Below are positions 1-7,141 of a stretch of DNA of 55,162 nt, in pieces. The notes below the pieces were generated by a model. It did no database searches. It was not told the origin of the DNA and saw only the letters and a list, made by a program, of their open reading frames with translations. Each line of letters begins with the position of its first letter. Position 1 is the first letter of the stretch. The translations under genes were made by a program, and so were the position numbers. The DNA lies in the NCBI GenBank assembly GCA_964444225.1, contig CAYUFM010000005.1, positions 1-55,162 on the forward strand, in the 5' to 3' direction. The stretch is from JALHOM01 sp964444225 (GTDB taxonomy: Bacteria; Patescibacteriota; Saccharimonadia; Saccharimonadales; 2-12-FULL-41-12).

Positions 1-47
1 CATTGACGTTGTGGAGGTGATAGGTTCGAATCCTATATCGCCCACCA
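1..47 (+). tRNA. tRNA-Val(GAC), 3' part only (cut by window start)
   Basis: The visible part holds the 3' half of the anticodon arm, a 5-nt variable loop (15-19), a perfect T arm (stem 20-24 with 32-36, loop TTCGAAT), the 3' acceptor strand ATCGCCC (37-43), discriminator A44 and an encoded CCA (45-47). Counting back from the T arm places the anticodon at 5-7 (GAC) with U33 at position 4, so valine is the best reading; A73 agrees. G37 is unusual for tRNA-Val, and the 5' half lies outside the window, so the isotype is less certain than the tRNA itself. Position 70 is C, which argues against tRNA-Ala or tmRNA. Confidence 0.8.
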
Positions 48-48
48 T

Positions 49-80
49 AATAAAAAGACTCCAGGCGGAGTCTTTTTATT
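49..80 (+). terminator. Rho-independent terminator of the tRNA-Val
   Basis: A perfect 14-bp stem (49-62 with 67-80) around the loop AGGC, with the 3' arm ending in a T-rich tract, begins two bases after the CCA of the tRNA. It has the same arrangement as the original tRNA-Asp terminator at 10474-10498. Confidence 0.9.
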
Positions 81-405
81 ATGTGAGATATTAGGATACG
101 AACCGTAGGTTCGGCGTAGAAGCGCACAAGAAGATAATTAAGTTTAGTTAATTATCTAATGAGCACTTCAGAGGAGTATTTCGACCCGTCGAAATACAAT
201 ATCCTATATCGCCCCGCTGGTTTTCCTTGCTTTTTTATGTTTTTTATGTTAACATAAGCAGGTTAAACAGGGATAGTGCGTGAGTACCAACTCGAGCAGT
301 GCGCTTGAAGGCTTTACACTTTTTTACGAAGAAATAAGCTCTTCAACCACAATCAATCGTATCCGTCGTAAAAGATAGATTGCGATAATTTAAAACAAAA
401 ACCCA
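81..405 (+). other. Structured non-coding stretch, possible small RNA
   Basis: No coding region was found between the tRNA-Val terminator and the terminator at 406. The stretch holds several hairpins: CGAACC/GGTTCG near 99-113, GATAATTAA/TTAATTATC near 135-158, a 10-bp stem GTATTTCGAC/GTCGAAATAC near 177-196, a 14-bp palindrome at 244-257, and a long-range stem TTTTACGA (322-329) with TCGTAAAA (366-373). Together with the downstream terminator this suggests a transcribed RNA, but I recognise no known family: the conserved RNase P, SRP, 6S and tmRNA motifs are absent. No clear promoter was found. Confidence 0.3.
202..214 (+). repeat. 13-bp copy of the tRNA-Val 3' end
   Basis: The 13 bases TCCTATATCGCCC at 202-214 are identical to 31-43, the end of the T stem plus the acceptor strand of the tRNA-Val. 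Direct copies of a tRNA 3' end are typical scars or attachment sites of integrative elements. Only about 170 bp separate the two copies, so this could be the remnant of a lost element, a degenerate second tRNA, or chance helped by the structured region. Confidence 0.4.
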
Positions 406-435
406 AGCTTTTCAGCAGAAAGGCTAATTTTTTGC
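406..435 (+). terminator. Rho-independent terminator upstream of nrdR
   Basis: An 8-bp stem AGCTTTTC (406-413) with GAAAGGCT (418-425), one G-T pair, loop AGCA, is followed by AATTTTTTGCTTTTT. It would end any transcript crossing the structured region upstream and separate it from nrdR. Confidence 0.6.
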
Positions 436-492
436 TTTTTATACACTGGTTTTCCACTAGCTTTTTATATAGGGTTGTGTCAACATATTGTC

Positions 493-894
493 ATGGTATG
501 CATATATTGTGACTCTAAAACAGCTGTTACAAACTCAAGATCGTCTAAAAAGAGCTTTTCTACTTGGCGCCGAAGACAATGTAAGTCATGCCATGCAGTA
601 TTCACCACCCGAGAAAAACCTGACCTCTATGAATCTCTCCGCGTAAAAGGCTCCCCAGACTCTCTTAGACCCTTTTCTAGAGATAAACTCATGCTATCGG
701 TGTATCTAAGTATTTTACACAGAAAAACAGCCCTAACAGATTCTACAGCGCTTACAGACACTATTTTACCCATTGTAGTAGCCCACTCTAGCCGGGGCGT
801 AATAGACCAAAAAGAAGTTTTTAAGATTACATTAGATGTGCTAACTAATTTTGATAAAGCCGGAGCAACCTACTACCAGGCCCACAACGGATAG
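493..894 (+). CDS. nrdR: NrdR-type transcriptional repressor (zinc ribbon plus ATP-cone)
   Basis: The product (133 aa from ATG 493) matches the NrdR family, nucleotide-sensing repressors of ribonucleotide reductase genes. The N-terminus has the zinc ribbon C3-x2-C6 and C30-x2-C33 with the family context TNSR and RRRxC, followed by FTTRE. The rest is an ATP-cone-like domain, shorter and more divergent than usual (about 150 aa in well-studied NrdR). The open frame also allows a TTG start at 475, but the ATG at 493 puts the first cysteine at residue 3 as in the family. No nrd gene and no convincing NrdR box were seen nearby. It converges with the glycosyltransferase gene, leaving 5 nt between the two stops. 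Confidence 0.8.
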   Translation: MVCIYCDSKTAVTNSRSSKKSFSTWRRRQCKSCHAVFTTREKPDLYESLRVKGSPDSLRPFSRDKLMLSVYLSILHRKTALTDSTALTDTILPIVVAHSSRGVIDQKEVFKITLDVLTNFDKAGATYYQAHNG

Positions 895-899
895 GCGCT

Positions 900-2486
900 C
901 TACTTTTTCCTTATAGCTTTATCAGTTACATCAAATTTATCTAGATATTTACCTAAGAATAGTCTGGTCTGTGAGGTTAATGCCGCTGACGCGTTAAATA
1001 GAATCGTAGTTATCGGTAGTAACGCCCACTGCAGAACCATAAATAAACTGTGGTGTCGCTTATACCTTTCTGGCTTTGGCGGTAGAGATTTAAAGCTGAG
1101 GAACATTGTGATAACCAACCCAATCATCGCGACCGTTTGAATGTTACTAACTACTTTTGGTAACTGATTGGCGGCGATGTCTTCTGGGTTAAATAATATT
1201 GGTATAAAAGCAGCAAAAGCCAGTATTAAGGGTGCAGTCGCCCAACTGAGATGACTCTCTGTTAAGCGAGCTAGTTTGGCTAACTTATCAAATTTGCGAA
1301 TCTTGTTAGGAGCGCGATATGCCTTTGTCCATACATAAGCTATGTCGCTACAGCCCCAAGCCCAGCGACGAATCTGAATAAACTGTGCCTTTAAAGTCTT
1401 GCGGTAGCTGTGCGAAAGTACAGCGTCTTGATAAATAGGCACATAGATCGGATAAACCTCATGCCGTCCATCGTATCTAAAATATGTCCTCCAGAACTGA
1501 TGTCCGTCCTCTACTATAGTCCTAACACTCCAAAAATCTGTATCTATAAGTGCGGCCATACTCTGGGCGTGCGAACTAAAGTTACGGATCATATGAGGAC
1601 GCAGACTTAAGATAATGTTCCAAAACGAGTTACCGGTAGCGATCACGCGCATTAATGCCGGTACATCCCATATATTGTTGGTATAGATTGGAATGGGCTG
1701 AAATGAGACATATTTAGGCTCTGGCACAAGACACAAAACATAGGTTAAGGCTGCAATGTAGTTCTTGTGTGGGCGGTTGTCGGCATCCAGAGTTGTAACC
1801 TGAACTAGCTCTGGGTCAATTTTTAGCTTTTCTAGCCTTTTTTGTAAAATTCTAGCAGCATATGTAATGTTGCCACCCTTGCCTATTACCTCATTAGGCA
1901 TATCGGCAGGGTGCTCTATAGCTTCAGCGTACAAGAATTTGTCGCCATAAGTCTTTACCAATTCTTTGGATTGCTTTGCAATGTGGGCACCGCCTCGCTC
2001 TTCATAAGCAATTATCAGTATCACCTTTTTCATATCGTAGTTCGAGTCAATAACCGACTCTATGGTTGGGGCAATGATTTCTCGGCTTTCGTTATAGGTA
2101 GCAATCATCATTACATGCACCGCATCATCTGGCTTAACAAGGGCGGGCTGGGTTTTCAGGCGCTCAATATTTTTTATGTGCCACTTTGGCGGGTTTTTTA
2201 CCGTCACTTCACCTTTTTTAATATCCCCTATTAGGTCTGTCCAAGGGGCCTTTTCATGTGATTTCATAGTGTAATAACCCTGCATGACTCTGATGTTAAG
2301 AACTATCGTACGCGCAAACCACATAAGAATATAAAAGACTATAAAAAATACCGTCAGCCAGGGGCTTATTTGGCTCAAAATGAACGGTAGCGCCAACAAC
2401 GACCAACTAAGAATTGCCGGTAATCGCTCCAGCCATCTATACGACCTGGTTTTTTCAGACTGTAGTGGAATCTCAATATTTTTCAT
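900..2486 (-). CDS. Membrane-embedded family 2 glycosyltransferase (cellulose-synthase-like)
   Basis: A 528-aa integral membrane protein. Two N-terminal membrane segments (about 23-65) precede a cytosolic GT-A domain with ATYNES, a TTLDADNRP segment carrying the metal-binding DxD, a VEDGHQFWR segment with the catalytic acidic residue, and QIRRWAWG, the (Q/R)xxRW motif of processive synthases. Two more membrane segments follow near 410-470. Such enzymes polymerise or transfer sugars from UDP- or GDP-sugars and extrude glycan or glycolipid. The sugar cannot be told from sequence. The start ATG lies 1 nt after the stop of the small membrane gene upstream (2488-2841), so the two form one transcription unit and probably act together. 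Confidence 0.85.
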   Translation of the reverse strand: MKNIEIPLQSEKTRSYRWLERLPAILSWSLLALPFILSQISPWLTVFFIVFYILMWFARTIVLNIRVMQGYYTMKSHEKAPWTDLIGDIKKGEVTVKNPPKWHIKNIERLKTQPALVKPDDAVHVMMIATYNESREIIAPTIESVIDSNYDMKKVILIIAYEERGGAHIAKQSKELVKTYGDKFLYAEAIEHPADMPNEVIGKGGNITYAARILQKRLEKLKIDPELVQVTTLDADNRPHKNYIAALTYVLCLVPEPKYVSFQPIPIYTNNIWDVPALMRVIATGNSFWNIILSLRPHMIRNFSSHAQSMAALIDTDFWSVRTIVEDGHQFWRTYFRYDGRHEVYPIYVPIYQDAVLSHSYRKTLKAQFIQIRRWAWGCSDIAYVWTKAYRAPNKIRKFDKLAKLARLTESHLSWATAPLILAFAAFIPILFNPEDIAANQLPKVVSNIQTVAMIGLVITMFLSFKSLPPKPERYKRHHSLFMVLQWALLPITTILFNASAALTSQTRLFLGKYLDKFDVTDKAIRKK

Positions 2487-2487
2487 T

Positions 2488-2841
2488 TTAGCTCAAGTCT
2501 AGAAGTGAGTTTGCAACAATCAAATTGAGTGTCAGCAGAAGAGTTGTAAGCAGTAAAACAACCCAAGCAGATGCTTTACGAATTTTATGAAATTTGATCG
2601 CCAAAAATATATGTAGCGTAAATATGCCAACCGCAAAAATTATAAAGCTAATCAATTCGCCTGAACCACCGGCAGTAATACCGCCAAAACCTATATTAGA
2701 ACGAAAGGAGTGCACATACACGCCTTCAGAATTACCAAGACGCAACAGCACGCTCAAGATAGTAACAAGCGTCAAAAAGCCATTTATTGTTAGAATAAAC
2801 AGCACAAACCTATCATAAAAAAAGTCTTTTACGTGCGACAT
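2488..2841 (-). CDS. Small membrane protein paired with the glycosyltransferase
   Basis: A 117-aa protein with three predicted membrane segments (about 12-33, 63-83, 91-113) joined by a glycine-rich loop with SNIGFGGITAGGSGE. I do not recognise a characterised family, though small proteins of this layout occur in Patescibacteria. It is the first gene of a two-gene unit with the glycosyltransferase, separated by 1 nt, suggesting a role in anchoring or assisting that enzyme. A TATACT box ends 10 nt before the ATG, so the mRNA leader would be very short. Confidence 0.7.
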   Translation of the reverse strand: MSHVKDFFYDRFVLFILTINGFLTLVTILSVLLRLGNSEGVYVHSFRSNIGFGGITAGGSGELISFIIFAVGIFTLHIFLAIKFHKIRKASAWVVLLLTTLLLTLNLIVANSLLDLS

Positions 2842-2851
2842 CTTGCCTACT

Positions 2852-2857
2852 AGTATA
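2852..2857 (-). promoter_or_regulatory. Candidate -10 box for the 2841/2486 unit
   Basis: On the minus strand TATACT ends 10 nt before the ATG at 2841. A weak TTTATT lies 17 nt further upstream. If used, transcription would start within a few nucleotides of the start codon. Confidence 0.4.
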
Positions 2858-2889
2858 CTCTGGTTTTATTCATTAATAAATTCAAACTA

Positions 2890-2965
<76 letters not shown>

Positions 2966-2983
2966 ATTTTGTTTATACAAATA

Positions 2984-2992
2984 ATTATAGCA
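2984..2992 (-). promoter_or_regulatory. Extended -10 promoter of tRNA-Thr
   Basis: On the minus strand TGC-TATAAT (extended -10 with a perfect -10 hexamer) ends 18 nt before the mature tRNA-Thr 5' end. No good -35 is visible, as is usual for extended -10 promoters. Confidence 0.6.
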
Positions 2993-3001
2993 AACGGCCT
3001 C

Positions 3002-3030
3002 TTGAGTTTTACTCTTTAATTTGGTATTAT
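3002..3030 (+). promoter_or_regulatory. Promoter of tRNA-Asp
   Basis: TTGAGT, a 17-nt spacer ending in TGG, then TATTAT (five of six -10 matches plus the extended TGn). It would give a 5' leader of about 60 nt before the tRNA-Asp at 3099. Confidence 0.55.
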
Positions 3031-3098
3031 CACATCTGTCGATCGAATAAAATTCTGTTCAAAAAGTCCAAACAGCAATAGGATTTATGGTCGGCTAT

Positions 3099-3174
3099 GG
3101 GCTCGTAGTGAAGTGGTTATCACGCCTCCCTGTCACGGAGGAGATCGCCGGTTCGATCCCGGTCGGGCCCGCCA
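3099..3174 (+). tRNA. tRNA-Asp(GTC), integration target of the adjacent element
   Basis: A complete 76-nt cloverleaf: acceptor GGGCTCG with CGGGCCC (including a G-T and minor mismatch), anticodon stem CCTCC/GGAGG, loop CTGTCAC (anticodon GTC), T loop TTCGATC, discriminator G and encoded CCA. Its last nine bases (3166-3174) are the left copy of the att repeat. Its natural terminator is no longer adjacent: it sits at 10474-10498, beyond the inserted element. The integrase gene runs antisense into the tRNA as far as 3133. Confidence 0.97.
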
Positions 3175-4683
3175 GTTCGGATAATCAGTCCTATTTATCA
3201 AAAAGTCGTAAGGCTTAACAGAGGTAAATAGGACTTTTTTATTTCTCAATTTCCAGTTCGTGCCAATTTCCAGGAGTATTAAACGTTTTTCGTCAGGTTT
3301 AGCTAGCTTGAATGTTTCACCAATGTTAATTGACCCATTAAAGAACCTCTCGGCCACTTCTAGCCAGCCTTCGGCGTTGTAGTCCAACTTATCTATCTGT
3401 TCTGTGATTCTAGCCAGTTTCTGTTCATATTCACGTAATGACTCCGAAACGTGATTAGTGGCGGCGTCTGATTCCGCGGCTAATTTTATTAAACGGACAA
3501 TTGATTGTTCGTACTGCTCCTTTTGTTGCGACAAGTTATTAAGTCTTACTTGTTTATTGTGGTCACGTTCTTGATAAAACTTCCTCACTGCAGAAAGGCA
3601 CTGTTTGGCTTCTTCCTCAGTGAGGTTTATCTTTTTTACAATAGAGTTGAACTGAACTTCTAACTCATCATGCGTAACTTGTGGCTCTTTACATTTAACT
3701 AACTTACTTTTCTTAGTACAGGTACTATATATTCGCCTCTTAACCTCACCAGAAGCAAGCTGAACATCTTTTGGATAACAAGTAACACCATAGCCACAAT
3801 TACCACACTCCATAATCTTGTACTCATAATTAGTACTATGAAAACTATTTGATTTCTCCTTCTTTTCTTTAGCCCAACCCATCTTAACCTGTACTTTCTG
3901 GAATATCTCTTCACTAATGAGTGGAGTGTAGCTACCTTTACGCCATGCTCCCCCGTGCCAGAATGTGCCTGTATATGCCCGCCTTTTGAGCATGTCCATA
4001 GTAGATGACTTACTAATAGGGTTGCCCCTGTTCGTACTGAGTCCTTGTGCTGTAACGAAGTCGTAAATATCATTAAGAGAGTAGTTTCCAGTAATCGCTA
4101 AGCTAAATGCTTCCGTCACTATAGAGCCGTAGATTTCGTGAGGCACTATATTCTTTCTGCCTGGTCCTGTAATCCTATTCACGTAGCCAGTAAATGCTTC
4201 CATCGGGTACTCATGTCGTTCATATTTTGTTGCATAGCCGATTTTGACATTTTTACTCAAGTCGTCTGTATCACGTTTTGAACGACCTAATTCATCCCAA
4301 AGGTTTTGTTTATCTTCTGGCGAAGAATGATGATACGTACGCCCTTCCGTAACAACAGAGAGAAGCTTGCCTTCGTCCATTAAGTAAATAATCGTACCCG
4401 CATCCTTAGGATTACGGGCGAGACGAGAAGCCTTCCATGTAACAATATGACGAACCATATCTTTTTCTAGCATATTAACAAGTTCTGAAAATACAGGACG
4501 GCCAGGCTTACTTGCCGACTGGCTTTCAGGGGGTAGTCGTACGGGCAGAAAACCATTTTCCTTGCTCAGCCGACTAACTATACGGTCTTGACTCTCAATA
4601 CTGAGGGACTGTCTATCATCTCTGTCTTGCGAACGTCTGAGATATTCTACTGCACGTGGTTTTGACTGGTTATTATTCGGCAT
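3133..4683 (-). CDS. Large serine recombinase (integrase) whose 3' end lies in tRNA-Asp
   Basis: A 516-aa serine site-specific recombinase: an N-terminal resolvase domain (YLRRSQD; SIESQ near 29-33; KASRLARNP near 104-112), a recombinase domain (about 165-260), a zinc-ribbon-like region with MECGNCGYG and a later C-x-K pair (about 290-330), and a coiled coil (about 370-440). The N-terminal motif is SQD with the catalytic serine expected at S18. The last 10 residues (RPGSNRRSPP) are encoded antisense inside tRNA-Asp. In the excised circle the frame would run through the shared W-R-A codons into the tail at 10391-10456, giving 527 aa. It begins inside the end of the 4673-4852 gene, so translation is probably coupled. 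Confidence 0.93.
   Translation of the reverse strand: MPNNNQSKPRAVEYLRRSQDRDDRQSLSIESQDRIVSRLSKENGFLPVRLPPESQSASKPGRPVFSELVNMLEKDMVRHIVTWKASRLARNPKDAGTIIYLMDEGKLLSVVTEGRTYHHSSPEDKQNLWDELGRSKRDTDDLSKNVKIGYATKYERHEYPMEAFTGYVNRITGPGRKNIVPHEIYGSIVTEAFSLAITGNYSLNDIYDFVTAQGLSTNRGNPISKSSTMDMLKRRAYTGTFWHGGAWRKGSYTPLISEEIFQKVQVKMGWAKEKKEKSNSFHSTNYEYKIMECGNCGYGVTCYPKDVQLASGEVKRRIYSTCTKKSKLVKCKEPQVTHDELEVQFNSIVKKINLTEEEAKQCLSAVRKFYQERDHNKQVRLNNLSQQKEQYEQSIVRLIKLAAESDAATNHVSESLREYEQKLARITEQIDKLDYNAEGWLEVAERFFNGSINIGETFKLAKPDEKRLILLEIGTNWKLRNKKVLFTSVKPYDFLINRTDYPNWRARPGSNRRSPP
3166..3174 (+). repeat. Left attachment-site core
   Basis: GGCCCGCCA, the 3' end of tRNA-Asp with CCA. On the minus strand it encodes W504-R505-A506 of the integrase. 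It is flanked on the element side by TTCGGATAA (3176-3184), which resembles TTCCGATAA (10448-10456) beside the right copy (8 of 9 in direct orientation). Confidence 0.85.
3187..3241 (+). terminator. Element-borne terminator for tRNA-Asp, antisense in the integrase gene
   Basis: An 11-bp perfect stem AGTCCTATTTA (3187-3197) with TAAATAGGACT (3225-3235), a 27-nt loop, then TTTTTATTT on the plus strand. It lies 13 nt after the tRNA-Asp CCA and inside the integrase coding sequence on the opposite strand. It would replace the tRNA terminator displaced to 10474 and shield the integrase gene from antisense transcription. Confidence 0.75.
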
Positions 4684-4852
4684 TTTCGTCTACTTCTGCG
4701 ATACGCTCTTGTTCAATACGGTACTGAATATCAACCAAGAGAGTACACAATCTTAGTATAGATTTAGCGGATTCTGATAACTCAAAAACCGAAGAAAACC
4801 GCTCAAAATCATTGAGTGCATCATTCCAGTTTTGTTGAGATTTATCTGCCAT
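4673..4852 (-). CDS. Small protein upstream of the integrase, unknown function
   Basis: A 59-aa acidic protein from the ATG at 4852 (MADKSQQNW). The open frame extends further upstream, but that part is hydrophobic, crosses the inverted repeats at 4870-4917, and looks non-coding. The central part is helical (NDALNDFERFSSVFELSESAKSILRLCTLLV), ending in an acidic tail. Its stop lies 11 nt inside the integrase gene, which suggests translational coupling. It could be a small partner or directionality factor of the integrase, but I see no family signature. Confidence 0.55.
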   Translation of the reverse strand: MADKSQQNWNDALNDFERFSSVFELSESAKSILRLCTLLVDIQYRIEQERIAEVDENAE

Positions 4853-4869
4853 ATTGAATAAATTAATAG

Positions 4870-4917
4870 CCCTCCCACTAAATGCCCTAAATGGGAGGGT
4901 TATTAACAGGCATTTAG
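4870..4917 (-). promoter_or_regulatory. Predicted pseudoknot leader upstream of the integrase unit
   Basis: Two interleaved inverted repeats: CCCTCCCA (4870-4877) with TGGGAGGG (4892-4899) forms a hairpin, while its loop sequence CTAAATGCC (4878-4886) is complementary to GGCATTTAG (4909-4917). The second pairing uses the loop of the first, the geometry of an H-type pseudoknot. On the minus-strand RNA it ends 17 nt before the ATG at 4852, so it could control translation of the small protein and, by coupling, the integrase. Confidence 0.5.
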
Positions 4918-4979
4918 CTGTCCAGATGGACAATGCCAATCTTATCTCTTATCGCAAACGAAGAAGATGACAGAAAATG

Positions 4980-5642
4980 TTAATATAATCTGTCTGAGTA
5001 TGACTTGAACGAAGCCATCTGGCTTCTTAAATCACTGTATGACTGAGGCCTGTAGCCATATATTTCTGACAGTTCATCGGCTACTTCCTTATCACTTTTA
5101 ATATTACCGATTTCCTTGAATAGAAGCATTTTAATCATCACATTGTCATCAAGTTTTTTAACCTTTTTGTAACCCATAGACTTAACCATTTTTGACCGTA
5201 TGATTTTAGTCGCCTCCATTAGTTCTGCTCTCGTAAAATCACCGTAGATTCTCATCTCATAATATGGCTCTTTGCCATTGCGGACTGCCCGTGCTTCAAT
5301 TCGCCTATCAGTACTGTCTGGAAATAGGCTGGACTGGGCTGCTGCTCCACAAATATAGTAAGCAAGACCACCACTCCAATCTCCAGCTAATTTTATCTTT
5401 GAAGATATTTTCATCACATCATCAATGAATGTGGTGTTATTCAGAATCTCACTATACTCATTATCAATGATGTCGCTAGTCTTAGTCTGCGTGCCTAAAG
5501 TTATACTGTACTTTTTTCGTAGCTCACTAACATCACGCATGAATCGTTCGTTTCGTTCCAGTAGCATGATGTATAACCAATACTTGTCGTACTCTTTTTC
5601 GTCGCTACTATCATAAATAGTTTGAAAATTATTATCGGGCAT
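4980..5642 (-). CDS. Unknown element protein
   Basis: A 220-aa soluble protein starting MPDNNF. I recognise no family. The N-terminal 60 residues are charged and helical, a central segment WSGGLAYYICGAAAQSS (about 92-108) is the only hydrophobic stretch, and the C-terminal half is lysine-rich (KSMGYKKVKK) and ends in a helix-turn-helix-like EVADELSEIYG segment. The reading frame is intact and follows the 5688-6497 gene by 45 nt in the same direction. Confidence 0.6.
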   Translation of the reverse strand: MPDNNFQTIYDSSDEKEYDKYWLYIMLLERNERFMRDVSELRKKYSITLGTQTKTSDIIDNEYSEILNNTTFIDDVMKISSKIKLAGDWSGGLAYYICGAAAQSSLFPDSTDRRIEARAVRNGKEPYYEMRIYGDFTRAELMEATKIIRSKMVKSMGYKKVKKLDDNVMIKMLLFKEIGNIKSDKEVADELSEIYGYRPQSYSDLRSQMASFKSYSDRLY

Positions 5643-5687
5643 CTATTTTAATTATAGGCTGTTATATGTAGGTTCTTGTAATTAGAT

Positions 5688-6497
5688 TTATAGGCCTTTA
5701 GGTTGTGGTAAGTTCTCTACTTTCATGTCCTTCAGCTCTGTATTAATTCTTGAAATATCAAATAGCCCAGGGACATCACCCTGTTTTTTGAAGTGTTCCC
5801 TGGCAAATCCTGCAAGGTTATCGGCCATTAAATCTCTCTGTCTGGCGTCACTTACTTCTGGCGTACCCATTAACCTCAGTTTGCCGTTGCTTACCTTAGC
5901 CATTAGATGTTTTAACAGGACGGCCTTATACCTCAACGAATCACCTTGTTCATTAGGGAGATTGTCTATAAGCACCTCAAGAGTGATGTTCTCGGAAGAG
6001 TTAATTATCATTAGCTCTTTCCTAAACGATTCAAGTGCCTCTACATACCACCCAAGTACGCACAGGTCATCAATAAGAACTTCGTATGTACTAACTACCT
6101 TGTCATCCACCTTAAGTCCACCCATCATTATGCGTGGCTTACCGCTCAAACTGTAAGAGCTTGGCTCTGGGAACGCTCCCATACTTCGTTCAAAGTATGC
6201 TCCTCCCAGTAGGAATATATTTTTATCATGAGTAGCCTGTATACCATACAGCAACCTTCCATCTCTTTTCCATATCTCGGCATATCTGGGAAACTGTTCT
6301 TTATATGATTTTGATGACTTACTCCATTTTTTTAGATGAAAACGTTGCTCACTGTCGTGGTAATCAAGGCCGACATCGTCTAATGACTTACGATACTTCA
6401 GCCCGATTAGCATCGCAAGGTATTTCACTTCACTTAATTCGGTTGTAAGTTGTTCTGATGGCGATACATCACATAGCACCGAGTAAACCTTGTCCAT
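5688..6497 (-). CDS. Unknown element protein, weakly DUF3800/RNase-H-like
   Basis: A 269-aa soluble protein. The pattern LCDVS near residue 8-12, LIDNLPNEQ in the middle and ARQRDLMADNLAGFA near the C-terminus resembles the order of conserved acidic positions in DUF3800-type RNase H-fold proteins (an early Asp after a hydrophobic strand, a mid-protein I-D, and a late (Q)xADxxAG). This is a pattern-level inference without alignment. No membrane segment is seen. It stands between the 6521-6555 hairpin and the 4980-5642 gene. No strong Shine-Dalgarno sequence precedes the ATG at 6497. Confidence 0.55.
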   Translation of the reverse strand: MDKVYSVLCDVSPSEQLTTELSEVKYLAMLIGLKYRKSLDDVGLDYHDSEQRFHLKKWSKSSKSYKEQFPRYAEIWKRDGRLLYGIQATHDKNIFLLGGAYFERSMGAFPEPSSYSLSGKPRIMMGGLKVDDKVVSTYEVLIDDLCVLGWYVEALESFRKELMIINSSENITLEVLIDNLPNEQGDSLRYKAVLLKHLMAKVSNGKLRLMGTPEVSDARQRDLMADNLAGFAREHFKKQGDVPGLFDISRINTELKDMKVENLPQPKGL

Positions 6498-6520
6498 GGT
6501 TACATTTTACCAGGAGGGGA

Positions 6521-6555
6521 GTTATCTGAATGTAGTAATGCCACATTCAGATAAC
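6521..6555 (-). other. Perfect 13-bp hairpin between element genes
   Basis: GTTATCTGAATGT (6521-6533) and ACATTCAGATAAC (6543-6555) pair perfectly around a 9-nt loop. The hairpin starts at the stop codon of the 6555-7076 gene and is not followed by a T tract on either strand, so it is more likely an mRNA end-stabiliser, processing site or protein-binding palindrome than a complete terminator. Confidence 0.6.
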
Positions 6556-7076
6556 TATTTGATGGCATTTATGAATTGCGTCAGTATTTCCTGAAGCTTT
6601 TGCTTATTTCCAGACTCGCCAGATTTTAATGCCAAGTGTGATATTTCTCCACTGTACGTAAAGTCTTCTAGCTTAAAATCAAATGCTAGCGACTGATACG
6701 GAGCGGTTGATTCATCAGGGGTTGAATATCCAACAGTTACCTCAACTCCTCCTATGTTTTCTATGCCCCTATCTGTGTTGTATCTACCGTTATCATGCTG
6801 TGATAGGTTACCCTTATCAGTAATTGTAATTGAGATAGTCTCCGTGCTATCAAGGTATGATGCGACCGAGTATCCATCACTCAGGTTTGTAATAGTTGGT
6901 TTTGAAAAACCATCAACATCGGCTTTTTTGATTGCTGACATACGCACTTCGGCCGTCTCGGATTGATTAGTTTGAGTAGAGTTTTTATCTTCAGCTTTTT
7001 TTGACGGGCTAGCGATTGAGCCGATAATTACAATTAGTACAAACACTCCGCAAACAATACCAATTTTCTTAAGCAT
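6555..7076 (-). CDS. Membrane-anchored extracytoplasmic protein of the element
   Basis: A 173-aa protein with an N-terminal membrane anchor (MLKKIGIVCGVFVLIVIIGSIAS) lacking a lipobox cysteine, a Ser/Thr/Asn/Lys-rich linker (about 24-45), and a beta-rich domain outside the membrane. No family recognised. It has one of the best ribosome binding sites in the window (AAGGAGGTG, 5 nt before ATG). Being the only surface-exposed element product, it could act in exclusion or contact with other cells, but this is a guess. Confidence 0.65.
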   Translation of the reverse strand: MLKKIGIVCGVFVLIVIIGSIASPSKKAEDKNSTQTNQSETAEVRMSAIKKADVDGFSKPTITNLSDGYSVASYLDSTETISITITDKGNLSQHDNGRYNTDRGIENIGGVEVTVGYSTPDESTAPYQSLAFDFKLEDFTYSGEISHLALKSGESGNKQKLQEILTQFINAIK

Positions 7077-7114
7077 AATTCACCTCCTTAGTTAATACTA
7101 GACAGTGAGTGAAT

Positions 7115-7141
7115 AAAAAAGGACACCCACTGTTAGGTGTC
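7115..7141 (-). terminator. Rho-independent terminator after the tyrosine recombinase gene
   Basis: On the minus strand GACACC (7141-7136) pairs with GGTGTC (7127-7122) around an 8-nt loop, followed by C and TTTTTT (7120-7115). It ends transcription from the 9103-7285 genes before the membrane-protein gene. An overlapping alternative pairing (ACAGTG 7102-7107 with CACTGT 7128-7133) could compete with it. Confidence 0.65.

Noticed and set aside
1..47. tmRNA or tRNA-Ala as identity of the partial tRNA
   Set aside because: Position 70 is C rather than the U needed for the G3-U70 pair, and the variable loop and anticodon arm fit a normal tRNA-Val.
4853..4939. N-terminal extension of the small gene before integrase
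   Set aside because: The extra 29 residues cover the inverted repeats and are compositionally unlike the rest; MADKSQQ at 4852 is the likelier start.
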